A stretch of DNA of 64,000 bases, taken from the NCBI GenBank assembly GCA_910586315.1, contig CAJUIP010000017.1:10127-74126 (forward strand), read 5' to 3'. This DNA comes from an uncultured Lachnospiraceae bacterium (lineage in GTDB: Bacteria; Bacillota; Clostridia; Lachnospirales; Lachnospiraceae). A model generated the notes under the pieces. That model ran no database searches, had not been told where the DNA came from, and worked only from the letters and a program-made list of their open reading frames with translations. The position numbers and the translations under genes are program-made. Shown one piece after another: positions 25,250 through 34,280 of the stretch. Within the stretch, counting starts at the first letter, position 1, and each line of letters opens with the position of its first letter.

Positions 25250-26599
25250 ATGAGTGGTATGAGTTCCATGGACAGAGAGAGGAAAAAACGACAGCTTCGT
25301 AATAACATTGTCCAGACTCCGAAACAGGACCGCCCGCCCTCTTATAAGGAAGAGGGGGATGGTGAGGATACCTTCCGTCAGGCCCTCGGCCAAAGGCGGA
25401 GGAAGAAAATCTTTATGTTCCTGGCAGTGACGATGTTTCTTGCGGCAACATGTTTTTGCTGGTATCAGTACCAGAATGAATATGAATATACAGAATATGA
25501 CGTGTCCTGGGAGCAGTCCATGCGGTTTTCTGATGGAGCTCAGGGCGAGGGACAGGAATCGGAAGATACCTTGGAAAATGGAACAGGTAAGGTGGTCAGC
25601 GACAGCAGCTTTGTACAATATGAGTATTTTGGCGACAATATGATTAAATATACCAAGGACGGCGCCTCCTACATAGATGCCTCAGGAAAAACGATCTGGA
25701 CTCAGGGCTATGAAATGAAAACCCCCATTATCAACGTAAATGGCGATTATGCAGTTATTGCGGACCAGCAGGGGAACCAGGTGTATATCTGTAACCGCGA
25801 GGGATGCACAGGGGTGGCTAAAACCCAGCTTCCCATCACAAAGGCCGCTGTTTCAGCAAGAGGCGTGACCGCTGCCGTGGTGGAGGACAGCACGGCCAGC
25901 TATGTTTTTTATTTTAAAAAGGACGGAGAGGAGCTGGGAATCTATATTAAAATGCTTCTGTCCGGCGACGGGTATCCCATTGATCTCGCCCTTTCCCCGG
26001 ATGGGAAGCAGGTTGTCATGTCGGTGGCCTATCTGAAAAACGGCGTTCTTAAAAGCAAGGTGGTATTTTATGATTTCTCAGAAATCGGGAAAAATGTAAA
26101 CAACCGTTTCATCGGGGCCTTTGAGGAGGAATTTGACGGAAAAATGGTTGCGAGAGTCCGGTATCTCAATGAGGAAACCGTCTGCGCGTTTTCTGATAAA
26201 GGGATGACTTTTATTTCCGTGAAAAATGTAATTCCGGATACTACTGTCGTTACGGTTCCGGTGGAGGAGGAGATTAAAAGCATCTGTTATTCGGGCCGGT
26301 ATGCCGGAGTGGTGGTGGACAACGCTTCCGGAAGCTCCAGCCGTCTGGATATTTACAGCACGGACGGGAAGCGGGCTGCCAGCGTTGATTTTGATTACCC
26401 ATACAGCGGAGTCGAAATTGACGGCGACAAAATTATCCTGTATAATGAGGAGTCGTGCAGGGTTTACAATCTGGACGGCCATAAAAAGTTTGACAGGCAG
26501 TTTGATTTTCCGATTTCCTGTGTCCGTGCAGGAAAAAATCATCGGAACAGTCTGATTGTGGCCGGCAGTGATGTGATGAAAGAAATTAAATTAAAATAA
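25250..26599 (+). CDS. DUF5711-like single-pass protein with beta-propeller-like repeats
   Basis: This 449-aa protein has a charged cytoplasmic N-terminus (1-48), one membrane segment (about 50-70, KKIFMFLAVTMFLAATCF) and an extracytoplasmic part of about 370 residues with repeated blade-like strands (YIDASGKTIWTQGY, LALSPDGKQVVMSV, DIYSTDGKRAASVDF, RVYNLDGHKKFDRQF). I associate this with DUF5711 proteins, function unknown. I chose the ATG at 25250; GGGAGATTT lies 5-6 bases upstream. An in-frame ATG at 25187 is less likely. A possible -10 (TATACT) is at 25210. Confidence 0.7.
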   Translation: MSGMSSMDRERKKRQLRNNIVQTPKQDRPPSYKEEGDGEDTFRQALGQRRRKKIFMFLAVTMFLAATCFCWYQYQNEYEYTEYDVSWEQSMRFSDGAQGEGQESEDTLENGTGKVVSDSSFVQYEYFGDNMIKYTKDGASYIDASGKTIWTQGYEMKTPIINVNGDYAVIADQQGNQVYICNREGCTGVAKTQLPITKAAVSARGVTAAVVEDSTASYVFYFKKDGEELGIYIKMLLSGDGYPIDLALSPDGKQVVMSVAYLKNGVLKSKVVFYDFSEIGKNVNNRFIGAFEEEFDGKMVARVRYLNEETVCAFSDKGMTFISVKNVIPDTTVVTVPVEEEIKSICYSGRYAGVVVDNASGSSSRLDIYSTDGKRAASVDFDYPYSGVEIDGDKIILYNEESCRVYNLDGHKKFDRQFDFPISCVRAGKNHRNSLIVAGSDVMKEIKLK

Positions 26600-26631
26600 G
26601 TTAAAAGAGGAAATTCACAGGAGGAAGAATC

Positions 26632-28611
26632 ATGAATGCGATCGACAATTTGGCAGTTAATTCCATTAGAGTTTTGTCCGCCGACGCGATCCAGAAAGCC
26701 AACTCTGGACATCCGGGACTGCCCCTTGGCAGCGCTCCGGCGGCGTATGAGCTGTGGGCTAACCACATGAACCACAACCCGGCGAATCCGTCCTGGGTAA
26801 ACCGTGACCGGTTCATTTTGTCCGGAGGACATGGCTCTATGCTGTTGTATTCCCTTTTGCATTTATTTGGTTATGGCTTGAGGAAAGAAGATATTATGAA
26901 TTTCCGGCAGGTTGGTTCCCTGACTCCGGGTCATCCGGAATATGGCCATACCGTTGGAGTGGAAGCAACCACAGGCCCCCTGGGCGCCGGAATGGGAATG
27001 GCTGTCGGTATGGCTTTGGCGGAAAAGCATCTGGCTTCCGTATTTAATAAGGACAATTATCCGGTTGTGGACCACTACACCTATGTCCTCGGCGGAGACG
27101 GCTGCATGATGGAGGGGATTTCCTCTGAGGCATTTTCTCTGGCGGGAACCTGGGGACTTGGGAAATTGATCGTCCTTTACGATTCTAATAAAATTTCCAT
27201 TGAGGGGAGTACGGACATTGCGTTCCGTGAGAATGTGGAGGAAAGAATGCGCGCCTTTGGTTTCCAGACCATTACGGTTGAGGATGGAACCAATACAGAC
27301 GCCATCGGCCTGGCCATCGAGGCTGCAAAGGCTGAAACAGAGCGGCCGTCCTTCATTACCATTAAGACAGAAATCGGGTATGGCTGTCCGGCAAAACAGG
27401 GAAAGGCCAGCGCCCATGGGGAACCGCTGGGTGCAGACAATGTGAAGGCTATGAGAGAGAACTTAGACTGGCCTTATGAAGAGCCGTTCTTTGTGCCGGA
27501 AGAGGTTTATGAACATTTTGCGGGACTGGCGCGGGAAAAGGCAGATGTGGAAGCTGCGTGGAGTGTGATGTTTGCCGCATATTGTGAAGAATATCCGGAG
27601 ATGGAAGCTCTTTGGGAGAAGTATCATGCCGGCGTGGACGAAGAGGCCTTGCTAAACAATGAAACATTCTGGCTTGGAAAGGAAAAACCGGAGGCAACCC
27701 GCTCCCTTTCCGGAAAAATGCTGGGCCTGTTAAAAGATGAAATGCCGAATTTGATTGGCGGTTCTGCTGATCTGGGTCCCTCCAACAAAACAGAGATGAA
27801 GGGTGCAGGCGATTTTTCTGCGGAGACTCCTGAGGGAAGAAATCTGCACTTTGGCGTAAGAGAACTGGCCATGGCGGCGATCGGAAACGGTATTATGCTT
27901 CACGGCGGCCTGCGGGCTTATGTCGCCACATTTTTTGTGTTCAGCGATTATGTGAAGCCAATGGCAAGGCTGTCTGCTCTTATGAACATTCCGCTGACCT
28001 ATGTATTCACCCATGACAGCATCGGGGTTGGCGAGGATGGCCCGACTCATGAGCCGATTGAGCAGCTTGCCATGCTTCGGGCAATGCCGAATCTGCGTGT
28101 ATTCCGTCCCTGTGACGCGACAGAGACATCTGCCGCATGGCTGACGGCCGCCGCCTCCAAAAAGAACCCTACGGCTCTGGTCCTCACAAGACAGAACTTA
28201 AATCCGGTTGCAGGAAGCAGCAAGGAAGCTTTAAAAGGAGGCTATGTGATCGACGACTGCGAAGGGACACCGGAAGCCATTCTCATTGCCAGCGGCTCTG
28301 AGGTAGACCTGGCCGTAAGGGCAAAGGCAGAGCTTGAGGCTGAGGGGAGAAAAGTCCGCGTGGTTTCCATGCCCTGCATGGAGCTGTTTGAAGAACAGAG
28401 CGCGGAATACAGAGAGTCCGTGCTGCCGAAGGCTGTCCGTAAGAGAGTGGTTGTGGAAGCCCTTTCTGATTTTGGCTGGGGTAAGTATGTGGGTCTGGAT
28501 GGCGCATACGTTACGATGAGGGGCTTTGGCGCCAGCGGCCCGGCCGGAAAGCTGTTTGAAAAATTCGGATTTACTGTGGAAAATGTAGTAAATACCGTGA
28601 AAGCACTGTAA
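26632..28611 (+). CDS. tkt: Transketolase
   Basis: This 659-aa thiamine diphosphate enzyme shuttles two-carbon units in the pentose phosphate pathway. Motifs are SGHPGLPLGSAPAAYELW near the N-terminus, the ThDP motif GGDGCMMEGISSEAFSLAG then LYDSNKIS (about 157-190), the pyrimidine domain (GVREL, THDSIGVGEDGPTHEPIEQL) and the C-terminal regulatory domain. The length is normal. The ATG has CAGGAGGAAG 8 bases upstream. It is followed by a long palindromic element and a glucokinase gene. Confidence 0.96.
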   Translation: MNAIDNLAVNSIRVLSADAIQKANSGHPGLPLGSAPAAYELWANHMNHNPANPSWVNRDRFILSGGHGSMLLYSLLHLFGYGLRKEDIMNFRQVGSLTPGHPEYGHTVGVEATTGPLGAGMGMAVGMALAEKHLASVFNKDNYPVVDHYTYVLGGDGCMMEGISSEAFSLAGTWGLGKLIVLYDSNKISIEGSTDIAFRENVEERMRAFGFQTITVEDGTNTDAIGLAIEAAKAETERPSFITIKTEIGYGCPAKQGKASAHGEPLGADNVKAMRENLDWPYEEPFFVPEEVYEHFAGLAREKADVEAAWSVMFAAYCEEYPEMEALWEKYHAGVDEEALLNNETFWLGKEKPEATRSLSGKMLGLLKDEMPNLIGGSADLGPSNKTEMKGAGDFSAETPEGRNLHFGVRELAMAAIGNGIMLHGGLRAYVATFFVFSDYVKPMARLSALMNIPLTYVFTHDSIGVGEDGPTHEPIEQLAMLRAMPNLRVFRPCDATETSAAWLTAAASKKNPTALVLTRQNLNPVAGSSKEALKGGYVIDDCEGTPEAILIASGSEVDLAVRAKAELEAEGRKVRVVSMPCMELFEEQSAEYRESVLPKAVRKRVVVEALSDFGWGKYVGLDGAYVTMRGFGASGPAGKLFEKFGFTVENVVNTVKAL

Positions 28612-28625
28612 AAATGAAAAAAGGT

Positions 28626-28788
28626 TAGTGTATTGACACACTTACTTTCAGTCAAATGACGCAGAATGAATTTTCAGTCTGCAAGGCGGAGGAGGGAGGC
28701 GATGCGGTGGCATCGTTGACCGACAACAACGCAGCAGATGGAAATTCAGGCAAGTCATTTGGCGAAATGTAAATGTGTCAATACACTA
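28626..28788. repeat. Long palindromic element A
   Basis: TAGTGTATTGACACA (28626-28640) and its exact reverse complement (28774-28788) form the ends. Inner arms also pair: TCAAATGAC with GTCATTTGG, and GAATTTTCAGTCTGC with GCAGATGGAAATTC. In the middle is the core GGAGGGAGGCG, a stem-loop GATGC-GGTG-GCATC and CGTTGACCGA. The core is shared, on the opposite strand, with element B at 33996-34157. The element ends 22 bases before the glucokinase ATG. No transposase is present, so it is a MITE-like or structural element. Confidence 0.8.
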
Positions 28789-28809
28789 GTGGGTCTTTGG
28801 GAGGCAGAT

Positions 28810-29751
28810 ATGAGCCAAAAGTGTATAGGAATCGACATTGGAGGAACTACAGTAAAAATCGGTGTGTTCCAGGCGGACGGGACTCTTTTGGAAAAGTGGG
28901 AGATTCCCACAAGGAAGGAAGAGAACGGAAAATATATCCTTGGGGATATTGCAGCTTCCATTAAAGAAAAGGCAGCCGGGTGGAGTATGTCCCTCTCTGA
29001 TTTTGCCGGGGCGGGCATGGGACTTCCGGGGCCTGTTCTGGACAACGGATATGTCACATTCTGTGTGAATCTGGGGTGGAGAGACATGAATGCCCAGGAG
29101 GAATTAAGCCGCCTTTTAGACGGGATGCCGGTCAAGAGCTCCAACGATGCCAATGTGGCGGCCCTTGGTGAAATATGGCAGGGCGGCGGCAGAGGATATA
29201 AAGACATGGTCATGGTGACTCTGGGGACCGGAGTCGGCGGCGGTATTATTTTAAATGGAAAGATTTGGTCAGGCATGCAGGGAACCGGAGGAGAAATCGG
29301 CCATATGCATGTGGTAGAGGGAGAGACAGAACAATGCAACTGCGGCGGTTACGGATGTCTGGAGCAGGTGGCTTCTGCTACGGGGATTGTCAGAGTGGCG
29401 GCCCGGCTTCTGGCTGCTGATAAACGCCCCTCATCCTTAAGAGAGATAAAGAATATCACGGCTAAAAATGTGCTGGATGAGGCGAAAAAGGGAGATCGGC
29501 TGGCAGTAGAGTCTGTGGAGACTTCCTGCCGTTATTTGGGCTGGGCGCTGGCCAGTATTACGATGGTACTGGATCCGCAGGTTTATTTAATCGGGGGCGG
29601 CGTTTCAAAAGCAGGCGAATTTTTAATTGAGAAAATCCAGAAGTATCATGACGAGATGTCTCCGATGGCGGTCGGAAAGGCGAAAGTGCTATTAGCAACT
29701 CTGGGAAATGATGCGGGGATTTATGGTGCGGCGAAGCTGATTTTAGAATAA
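28810..29751 (+). CDS. glk: ROK-family glucokinase
   Basis: This 313-aa kinase phosphorylates glucose with ATP. Motifs are GIDIGGTTVKIGVF (ATP loop), NDANVAALGE with the catalytic Asp, TLGTGVGGGIILNG, and the ROK zinc motif CNCGGYGCLE. The ATG at 28810 has GGGAGGC 6 bases upstream, which lies immediately after palindromic element A, so that element is in the 5' leader. With pgi and tkt nearby it serves sugar entry into central metabolism. Another sugar substrate is possible. Confidence 0.9.
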   Translation: MSQKCIGIDIGGTTVKIGVFQADGTLLEKWEIPTRKEENGKYILGDIAASIKEKAAGWSMSLSDFAGAGMGLPGPVLDNGYVTFCVNLGWRDMNAQEELSRLLDGMPVKSSNDANVAALGEIWQGGGRGYKDMVMVTLGTGVGGGIILNGKIWSGMQGTGGEIGHMHVVEGETEQCNCGGYGCLEQVASATGIVRVAARLLAADKRPSSLREIKNITAKNVLDEAKKGDRLAVESVETSCRYLGWALASITMVLDPQVYLIGGGVSKAGEFLIEKIQKYHDEMSPMAVGKAKVLLATLGNDAGIYGAAKLILE

Positions 29752-29762
29752 ATGAAAAGGGA

Positions 29763-29812
29763 GAGCTGTACGCGGGCCGATAAGAATATCTGCCCGCATA
29801 CAGCTCTTTCTA
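29763..29812 (+). terminator. glk terminator
   Basis: GAGCTGTACGCGGGC pairs with GCCCGCATACAGCTC, followed by TTTCT. The T-run is short. A second hairpin (CCCCGGT/ACCGGGG, 29824-29844) follows at once. Confidence 0.65.
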
Positions 29813-29844
29813 AAATGAGGAGACCCCGGTCGCGACAACCGGGG

Positions 29845-30201
29845 CAATTATGAAAAATCTATGTGCAATTTGTCTAATTTAAGAGGCAAAATCTATTTGC
29901 TTCTATGCATTTAGTATAAAAAACGTATATGAATAAAATATGAACACAGTGTAAACAGATTATGAAAGTTGGCGTTCACGGAGCGGGGAGAGCCGGACAG
30001 GAAAATGCCCTCTGTGAACAGTGACGTATGAAACATAGCGGCTCAGATGTCGAAAAAAAATAAGAGCCATTCGGGGAGGAGTATGCTATAATCATAATAG
30101 CAAAAGCTGGATATGAATATCTCCTGAAAGTGGTTCATAATCGTAATGGTTCAGCATCCGTTACTCATAATCAACCATACATAACAGAAAGGAACCTACA
30201 C
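29845..30201. other. AT-rich intergenic region before the pyrophosphatase gene
   Basis: No gene is seen. It contains a weak hairpin (GTTCACGGAG...CTCTGTGAAC, about 29973-30021) and an extended -10 element TGCTATAAT (30084-30092), about 110 bases before the ATG of the pyrophosphatase, as the likely promoter. Confidence 0.5.
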
Positions 30202-31878
30202 ATGCCAAATCAGGAAAAACAAAAAATCTTAGTTTTAGGACATCGAAATCCCGACACAGATTCTATCTGTTCCGCCATCTGCTATGCAAACCTGAAACAG
30301 CTTTTAAACGGAGAAGAATACGAACCTTGCAGGGCAGGAAATGTGAACCCGGAAACTCAGTTTGTATTGAAGCATTTTAAAGTGGAAACTCCGAGGCTGG
30401 TGGAAAATGTAAAAACGCAGGTAAAGGACATAGAAATCAGAAAGACAAAAGGCGTAGACCGCGGCATTTCTCTGAAAAATGCATGGGGTCTTATGCAGGA
30501 AAACAATGTGGTTACGCTTCCCATTGTCGCTGACGGCGGTATTTTAGAGGGGGTTATTACCATCGGCGACATCACGAAATCCTACATGGATTTATATGAC
30601 AGCAGCATTATCTCCAAGGCACACACCAAGTATGCAAATATTTTGGATACGCTGGAGGGCAGCATTGTTGTGGGCGATTCGGAATGTTATTTTGACAGAG
30701 GAAAGGTCCTTATCGCTGCCGCCAACCCGGATCTGATGGAAAATTATATTGAAAAGCATGATCTTGTAATTTTAGGAAACCGTTACGAGTCTCAGCTATG
30801 CGCCATCGAAATGGAAGCGGGCTGCATCATTGTCTGCGAGGGTGCGGGCGTTTCTCTTACCATCCGCAAGCTGGCGCAGGAGCGCGGCTGCACGGTAATT
30901 ACAACTCCGTATGATACCTATACCACGGCCCGCCTGATTAACCAGTCCATGCCGGTGAGCTATTTTATGACCACGGATCATATTGTGGCCTTTTCTGATG
31001 AAGATTATCTGGATGAAATCCGCGAAATCATGGCCAGCAAGCGTCATCGGGATTTTCCGATCTTAAACAGCGATGGAAAATATCTGGGTATGATTTCCCG
31101 CCGAAATTTACTGGGAGCCAAGGGAAAACAGATCATCCTTGTGGATCACAACGAGAAAAACCAGGCCGTGGAAGGCGTGGAAAGCGCCGATATCCGCGAG
31201 ATCATTGATCATCATCGTCTAAGAACCGTGGAAACCATGTCGCCGGTATTTTTCAGAAATCAGCCTTTGGGCTGCACGGCAACCATTATCTGCCAGATGT
31301 ATCAGGAAAACGGTGTGAAAATTGATAAAAAGACTGCGGGCCTCCTATGCAGCGCAATTATTTCTGATACACTGCTGTTCCGCTCTCCCACCTGTACGCC
31401 GATGGATAAGACGGTGGCTTTGATGCTGGCCGATATTGCGGGGATTAATGCGGAGGCGTATGCAAAGAAGATGTTCGCGGCCGGAAGTAATTTAAAGGGA
31501 AAATCAGATGAAGACATCTTCTATCAGGATTTCAAGCGGTTCTCCGTTGGAAAGTCTGTGTTTGGGATCGGGCAGATTACGTCTTTAGACTCTGAGGAAC
31601 TGGAGGCTTTAAAAGAAAGAATGCTGCTGTATTCGGAAAAGGCCAGAGAACAGCATCATATTGACATGATGTTCTTTATGCTGACCAATATTCTTACGGA
31701 ATCCACGGATCTGGTCTGTGTGGGCCAGGGTGCTGAGCAGCTTGTGGCCAGCGCTTTCCACACTTCTGACGAGGACGACGGAAGCGAGGAAAAGCTGGAT
31801 GGGTTTGTCCATCTCCCTGGTGTGGTTTCCAGAAAAAAACAGCTTGCTCCACAGATTATGATGGCGCTTCAGCAGTAG
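30202..31878 (+). CDS. Manganese-dependent inorganic pyrophosphatase, CBS/DRTGG type
   Basis: This 558-aa family II pyrophosphatase hydrolyses PPi to phosphate. The catalytic DHH part is split around a regulatory insert: GHRNPDTDS (metal ligands) at the N-terminus, then a first CBS segment (about 75-130), a DRTGG-like domain (about 130-250) and a second CBS segment (about 255-310), then IIDHHRL and the C-terminal DHHA2 part with the SRKKQ motif. Such enzymes are controlled by adenine nucleotides bound to the CBS pair. The ATG at 30202 has AAAGGAAC upstream; an in-frame ATG at 30130 is less likely. Confidence 0.93.
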   Translation: MPNQEKQKILVLGHRNPDTDSICSAICYANLKQLLNGEEYEPCRAGNVNPETQFVLKHFKVETPRLVENVKTQVKDIEIRKTKGVDRGISLKNAWGLMQENNVVTLPIVADGGILEGVITIGDITKSYMDLYDSSIISKAHTKYANILDTLEGSIVVGDSECYFDRGKVLIAAANPDLMENYIEKHDLVILGNRYESQLCAIEMEAGCIIVCEGAGVSLTIRKLAQERGCTVITTPYDTYTTARLINQSMPVSYFMTTDHIVAFSDEDYLDEIREIMASKRHRDFPILNSDGKYLGMISRRNLLGAKGKQIILVDHNEKNQAVEGVESADIREIIDHHRLRTVETMSPVFFRNQPLGCTATIICQMYQENGVKIDKKTAGLLCSAIISDTLLFRSPTCTPMDKTVALMLADIAGINAEAYAKKMFAAGSNLKGKSDEDIFYQDFKRFSVGKSVFGIGQITSLDSEELEALKERMLLYSEKAREQHHIDMMFFMLTNILTESTDLVCVGQGAEQLVASAFHTSDEDDGSEEKLDGFVHLPGVVSRKKQLAPQIMMALQQ

Positions 31879-31884
31879 GAGGAT

Positions 31885-32496
31885 ATGATGGCGAAACGGC
31901 AGTTTAAACCAGGAAATATGCTGTACCCGCTTCCTGCTGTGATGGTGTCGGTGGCGGATAAAGAGGGAAATTCCAATATTATTACGGTGGCGTGGGCCGG
32001 GACAGTCTGCACCAACCCGCCAATGTTATCCATCAGTGTGCGTCCGGAGCGATATTCGTACCATATGATACGGGAGACGGGGGAGTTTGTTGTAAACCTC
32101 ACAACAGAAAAATTAGCGTATGCCACGGATTACTGCGGAGTGAAATCCGGTCGTGATACCGATAAATGGAAGGCCGCGGGCCTTACCCGGGAAAAGGCCA
32201 GTCAGGTTTTGGCGCCGCTTATTAAGGAATGCCCGGTGAATCTGGAGTGCAGAGTCAAACGGGTGGACGAATTGGGGAGCCATCATATGTTTTTAGCGGA
32301 GGTGGTGGCCGTTCATGTGGATGAGGCATATATGGATGAAAAGGACACCTTCCATTTATCAGATGCAAAGCCCCTTGCCTATTCTCATGGGAGATATTAC
32401 GGGTTGGGGAAGTGTCTGGGTGCCTTTGGATACAGTGTGAAAAAGAAAAATAAAAGAAACGATTCATTCAGAGGGAATATGAATTATTACAAATAA
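31885..32496 (+). CDS. Flavin reductase family protein
   Basis: This 203-aa protein has the FMN-binding split-barrel pattern of flavin reductase-like proteins: LYPLPAVMVSVADKEGNSNIITVAWAG region (quoted in part), CTNPPMLSISVRPERYSY and GEFVVNLTTEKLA. It may transfer electrons to flavin or act as a small flavoprotein. It starts 6 bases after the pyrophosphatase stop, behind AGGAGG; ATG at 31885 or the adjacent ATG at 31888 could be used. It begins a tight set with the kinase-like gene and cysK. Confidence 0.88.
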   Translation: MMAKRQFKPGNMLYPLPAVMVSVADKEGNSNIITVAWAGTVCTNPPMLSISVRPERYSYHMIRETGEFVVNLTTEKLAYATDYCGVKSGRDTDKWKAAGLTREKASQVLAPLIKECPVNLECRVKRVDELGSHHMFLAEVVAVHVDEAYMDEKDTFHLSDAKPLAYSHGRYYGLGKCLGAFGYSVKKKNKRNDSFRGNMNYYK

Positions 32497-32514
32497 AAAG
32501 AGGGGCGGCATTCA

Positions 32515-33027
32515 ATGGGTGAAAAAAGTAATATAGTATTAATAGGCATGCCGGCTTCCGGAAAAAGTACTGTCGGAGTCCTGTTAGCCAAGCGGCTGGG
32601 ATATGCTTTTGTGGATGTGGATCTGGTGATACAGGAGCAGCAGGAAAAACTCTTAAGGGAAATCATTGAGGAGCGGGGCCTGGATGGATTTATGGCTGTG
32701 GAGGAGGACGCCAATGCCGGACTGGAAGTGGAAAAGTCCGTGATTGCTCCCGGCGGAAGTGTGATTTATGGTTTAAAAGCCATGGAACATTTACAGAAAA
32801 TCGGAACCATCGTGTATTTAAAAATTGAATATGAAGACCTGGAAGCACGTCTGGGAAATTTAAAGGACCGGGGTGTGGTCTTAAAGGACGGCATGACCCT
32901 GAGAGACCTGTATGCGGAACGTGTTCCATATTATGAGCGCTATGCAGATGTAACCATAGAGGAAACCGGAAAAACTTTCGGTGAAATAGTAGACGAATTA
33001 CGTGCGTATTTTGAAAGGAGAGCGTAG
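32515..33027 (+). CDS. Shikimate kinase-like P-loop kinase
   Basis: This 170-aa protein has the fold markers of shikimate kinase: Walker A GMPASGKST (about 11-19), the DVD pair (FVDVDLVIQ), a PGGSVIY loop and the LID-like LKDRGVVLKDGMTLRDLYAERVPYY region (quoted in part). The FRxxE motif whose Arg binds shikimate reads GFMAVEEDA here, so the Arg is replaced. The substrate may therefore not be shikimate. It lies between the flavin reductase and cysK genes with 3 bases to cysK, not in an aromatic amino acid operon. Confidence 0.7.
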   Translation: MGEKSNIVLIGMPASGKSTVGVLLAKRLGYAFVDVDLVIQEQQEKLLREIIEERGLDGFMAVEEDANAGLEVEKSVIAPGGSVIYGLKAMEHLQKIGTIVYLKIEYEDLEARLGNLKDRGVVLKDGMTLRDLYAERVPYYERYADVTIEETGKTFGEIVDELRAYFERRA

Positions 33028-33030
33028 CTT

Positions 33031-33978
33031 ATGGGAAGGATTTATGGAAGTCTGGAGGAACTGGTCGGTCATACCCCGATGGTAGCGCTGCCGAGAATGT
33101 GTGAACAGCATCAGACAGCAGCCAATGTCTATGCGAAGATGGAGATGTTTAATCCCGGCGGAAGCTCTAAAGACAGACTGGCATTGAAGCTTTTGGATGA
33201 TGCAGAAAAAGCGGGCCTGATTACCCGCGGGAAAAATGTGATTGTGGAACCCACCAGCGGCAATACCGGTATCGGCCTGGTTTCCATTGCCCGCGCGAGA
33301 GAATACCGGGTGATTGTGGTTATGCCCGAGGATGTGAGCGAAGAGAGAAAGAAGCTGCTGGATGCCCGCGGCGCCGTGGTTGAGCTTACTCCTGCAGAAA
33401 AAGGCATGGCCGGAGCCATCGAAAGGGCGAAGGAGATTCTGAAGGAGGATCCGGACGCATGGATGCCGGATCAGTTCAACAATCCCAGCGGTCCCCAGGC
33501 ACATTATGAGACGACAGGCCCGGAGATTTGGGAAGATATGGATGGAAAAATTGATGTATTTGTCTGCGGTATCGGCACTGGCGGCACGATCACCGGGGTG
33601 GGACGCTATTTGAAGGAAAAGAACCCCGACATTAAAATTGTTGGCGTAGAGCCTAAGGACAGTGCGGTTTTAAACGGAGGAAAGCCGGGCCCTCATATGC
33701 TTCAGGGAATCGGAGCCGGATTCATTCCCAGTATTCTGGATATGAGTATTATTGACGAAGTTATGGATATTGATAAGTATGAAGCATACCTGACCTGTTA
33801 TGATCTGACTGCGGCAGAGGGCTACCTGGTTGGAATTTCCGGCGGAGCAGCTCTTCAGGCGGCAAATTATGTTGCAAGACGTAAGGAAATGGCAGGAAAG
33901 AACGTTGTGGTACTTCTGCCTGACAGCGGGGAACGATATCTGAGCACCGAAATGTATGATGCAGGGCCGGAAGAATAA
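33031..33978 (+). CDS. cysK: Cysteine synthase
   Basis: This 315-aa PLP enzyme makes cysteine from O-acetylserine and sulphide. Motifs are NPGGSSKDRLA (PLP lysine), PTSGNTGIGLVSIA (substrate loop), CGIGTGGTITGVGRYLKE (phosphate-binding loop) and the ISGGAALQA segment near the end. It starts 3 bases after the kinase-like gene with AAAGGAGAG upstream. Length is normal. Specificity for O-acetyl- versus phosphoserine cannot be told. Confidence 0.93.
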   Translation: MGRIYGSLEELVGHTPMVALPRMCEQHQTAANVYAKMEMFNPGGSSKDRLALKLLDDAEKAGLITRGKNVIVEPTSGNTGIGLVSIARAREYRVIVVMPEDVSEERKKLLDARGAVVELTPAEKGMAGAIERAKEILKEDPDAWMPDQFNNPSGPQAHYETTGPEIWEDMDGKIDVFVCGIGTGGTITGVGRYLKEKNPDIKIVGVEPKDSAVLNGGKPGPHMLQGIGAGFIPSILDMSIIDEVMDIDKYEAYLTCYDLTAAEGYLVGISGGAALQAANYVARRKEMAGKNVVVLLPDSGERYLSTEMYDAGPEE

Positions 33979-34280
33979 GAGTATAAAGACGGGCTAGAGC
34001 GCGTTTGAAAATTCATTCCCGCCATCTGTACGCCCCGCTTTGCGGGAAATTTGGCTCTCATTCGGTCAACGTAGCCCACTACGCCTCCCTCATTCGAGCT
34101 AAATTTCCCACAAACTGTGATGCACATCTGACGGAAAGCAATTTTCAGACACGCTCTGGCGTTTGATTTACGCGAGCAACGAGCCAAAGTCCGTGCTTGC
34201 ACGAGACCTTGGCGACTGCCGCGATAACTTGAGAAACTCGCAAAGCGTGTTTCTCATAGTTTCGCCGGCCCGTTCAGAGT
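33979..34280. other. 302-bp intergenic region filled with inverted repeats
   Basis: The convergent cysK (+) and M20 (-) genes are separated by palindromic element B (33996-34157) and two further stem-loops: GCCAAAGTCCGTGC...GCACGAGACCTTGGC (34183-34213) and GAGAAAC...GTTTCTC (34231-34255). No open frame is convincing. Confidence 0.7.
33996..34157. repeat. Long palindromic element B
   Basis: The arms of about 65 bases run inward from AGAGCG (33996) and CGCTCT (34157): AGAGCGCGTTTGAAAATT pairs with AATTTTCAGACACGCTCT, CATCTG with CAGATG-like CACATCTG, and GGGAAATTTGGCTC with GAGCTAAATTTCCC. The centre, read on the minus strand, is GAGGGAGGCG, the stem-loop GTAG-TGGG-CTAC, and CGTTGACCGA, the same core as element A with a different inner stem. 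Confidence 0.8.

Noticed and set aside
28626..28788. Insertion sequence
   Set aside because: It has inverted ends but no transposase and only 163 bp; called a palindromic element.
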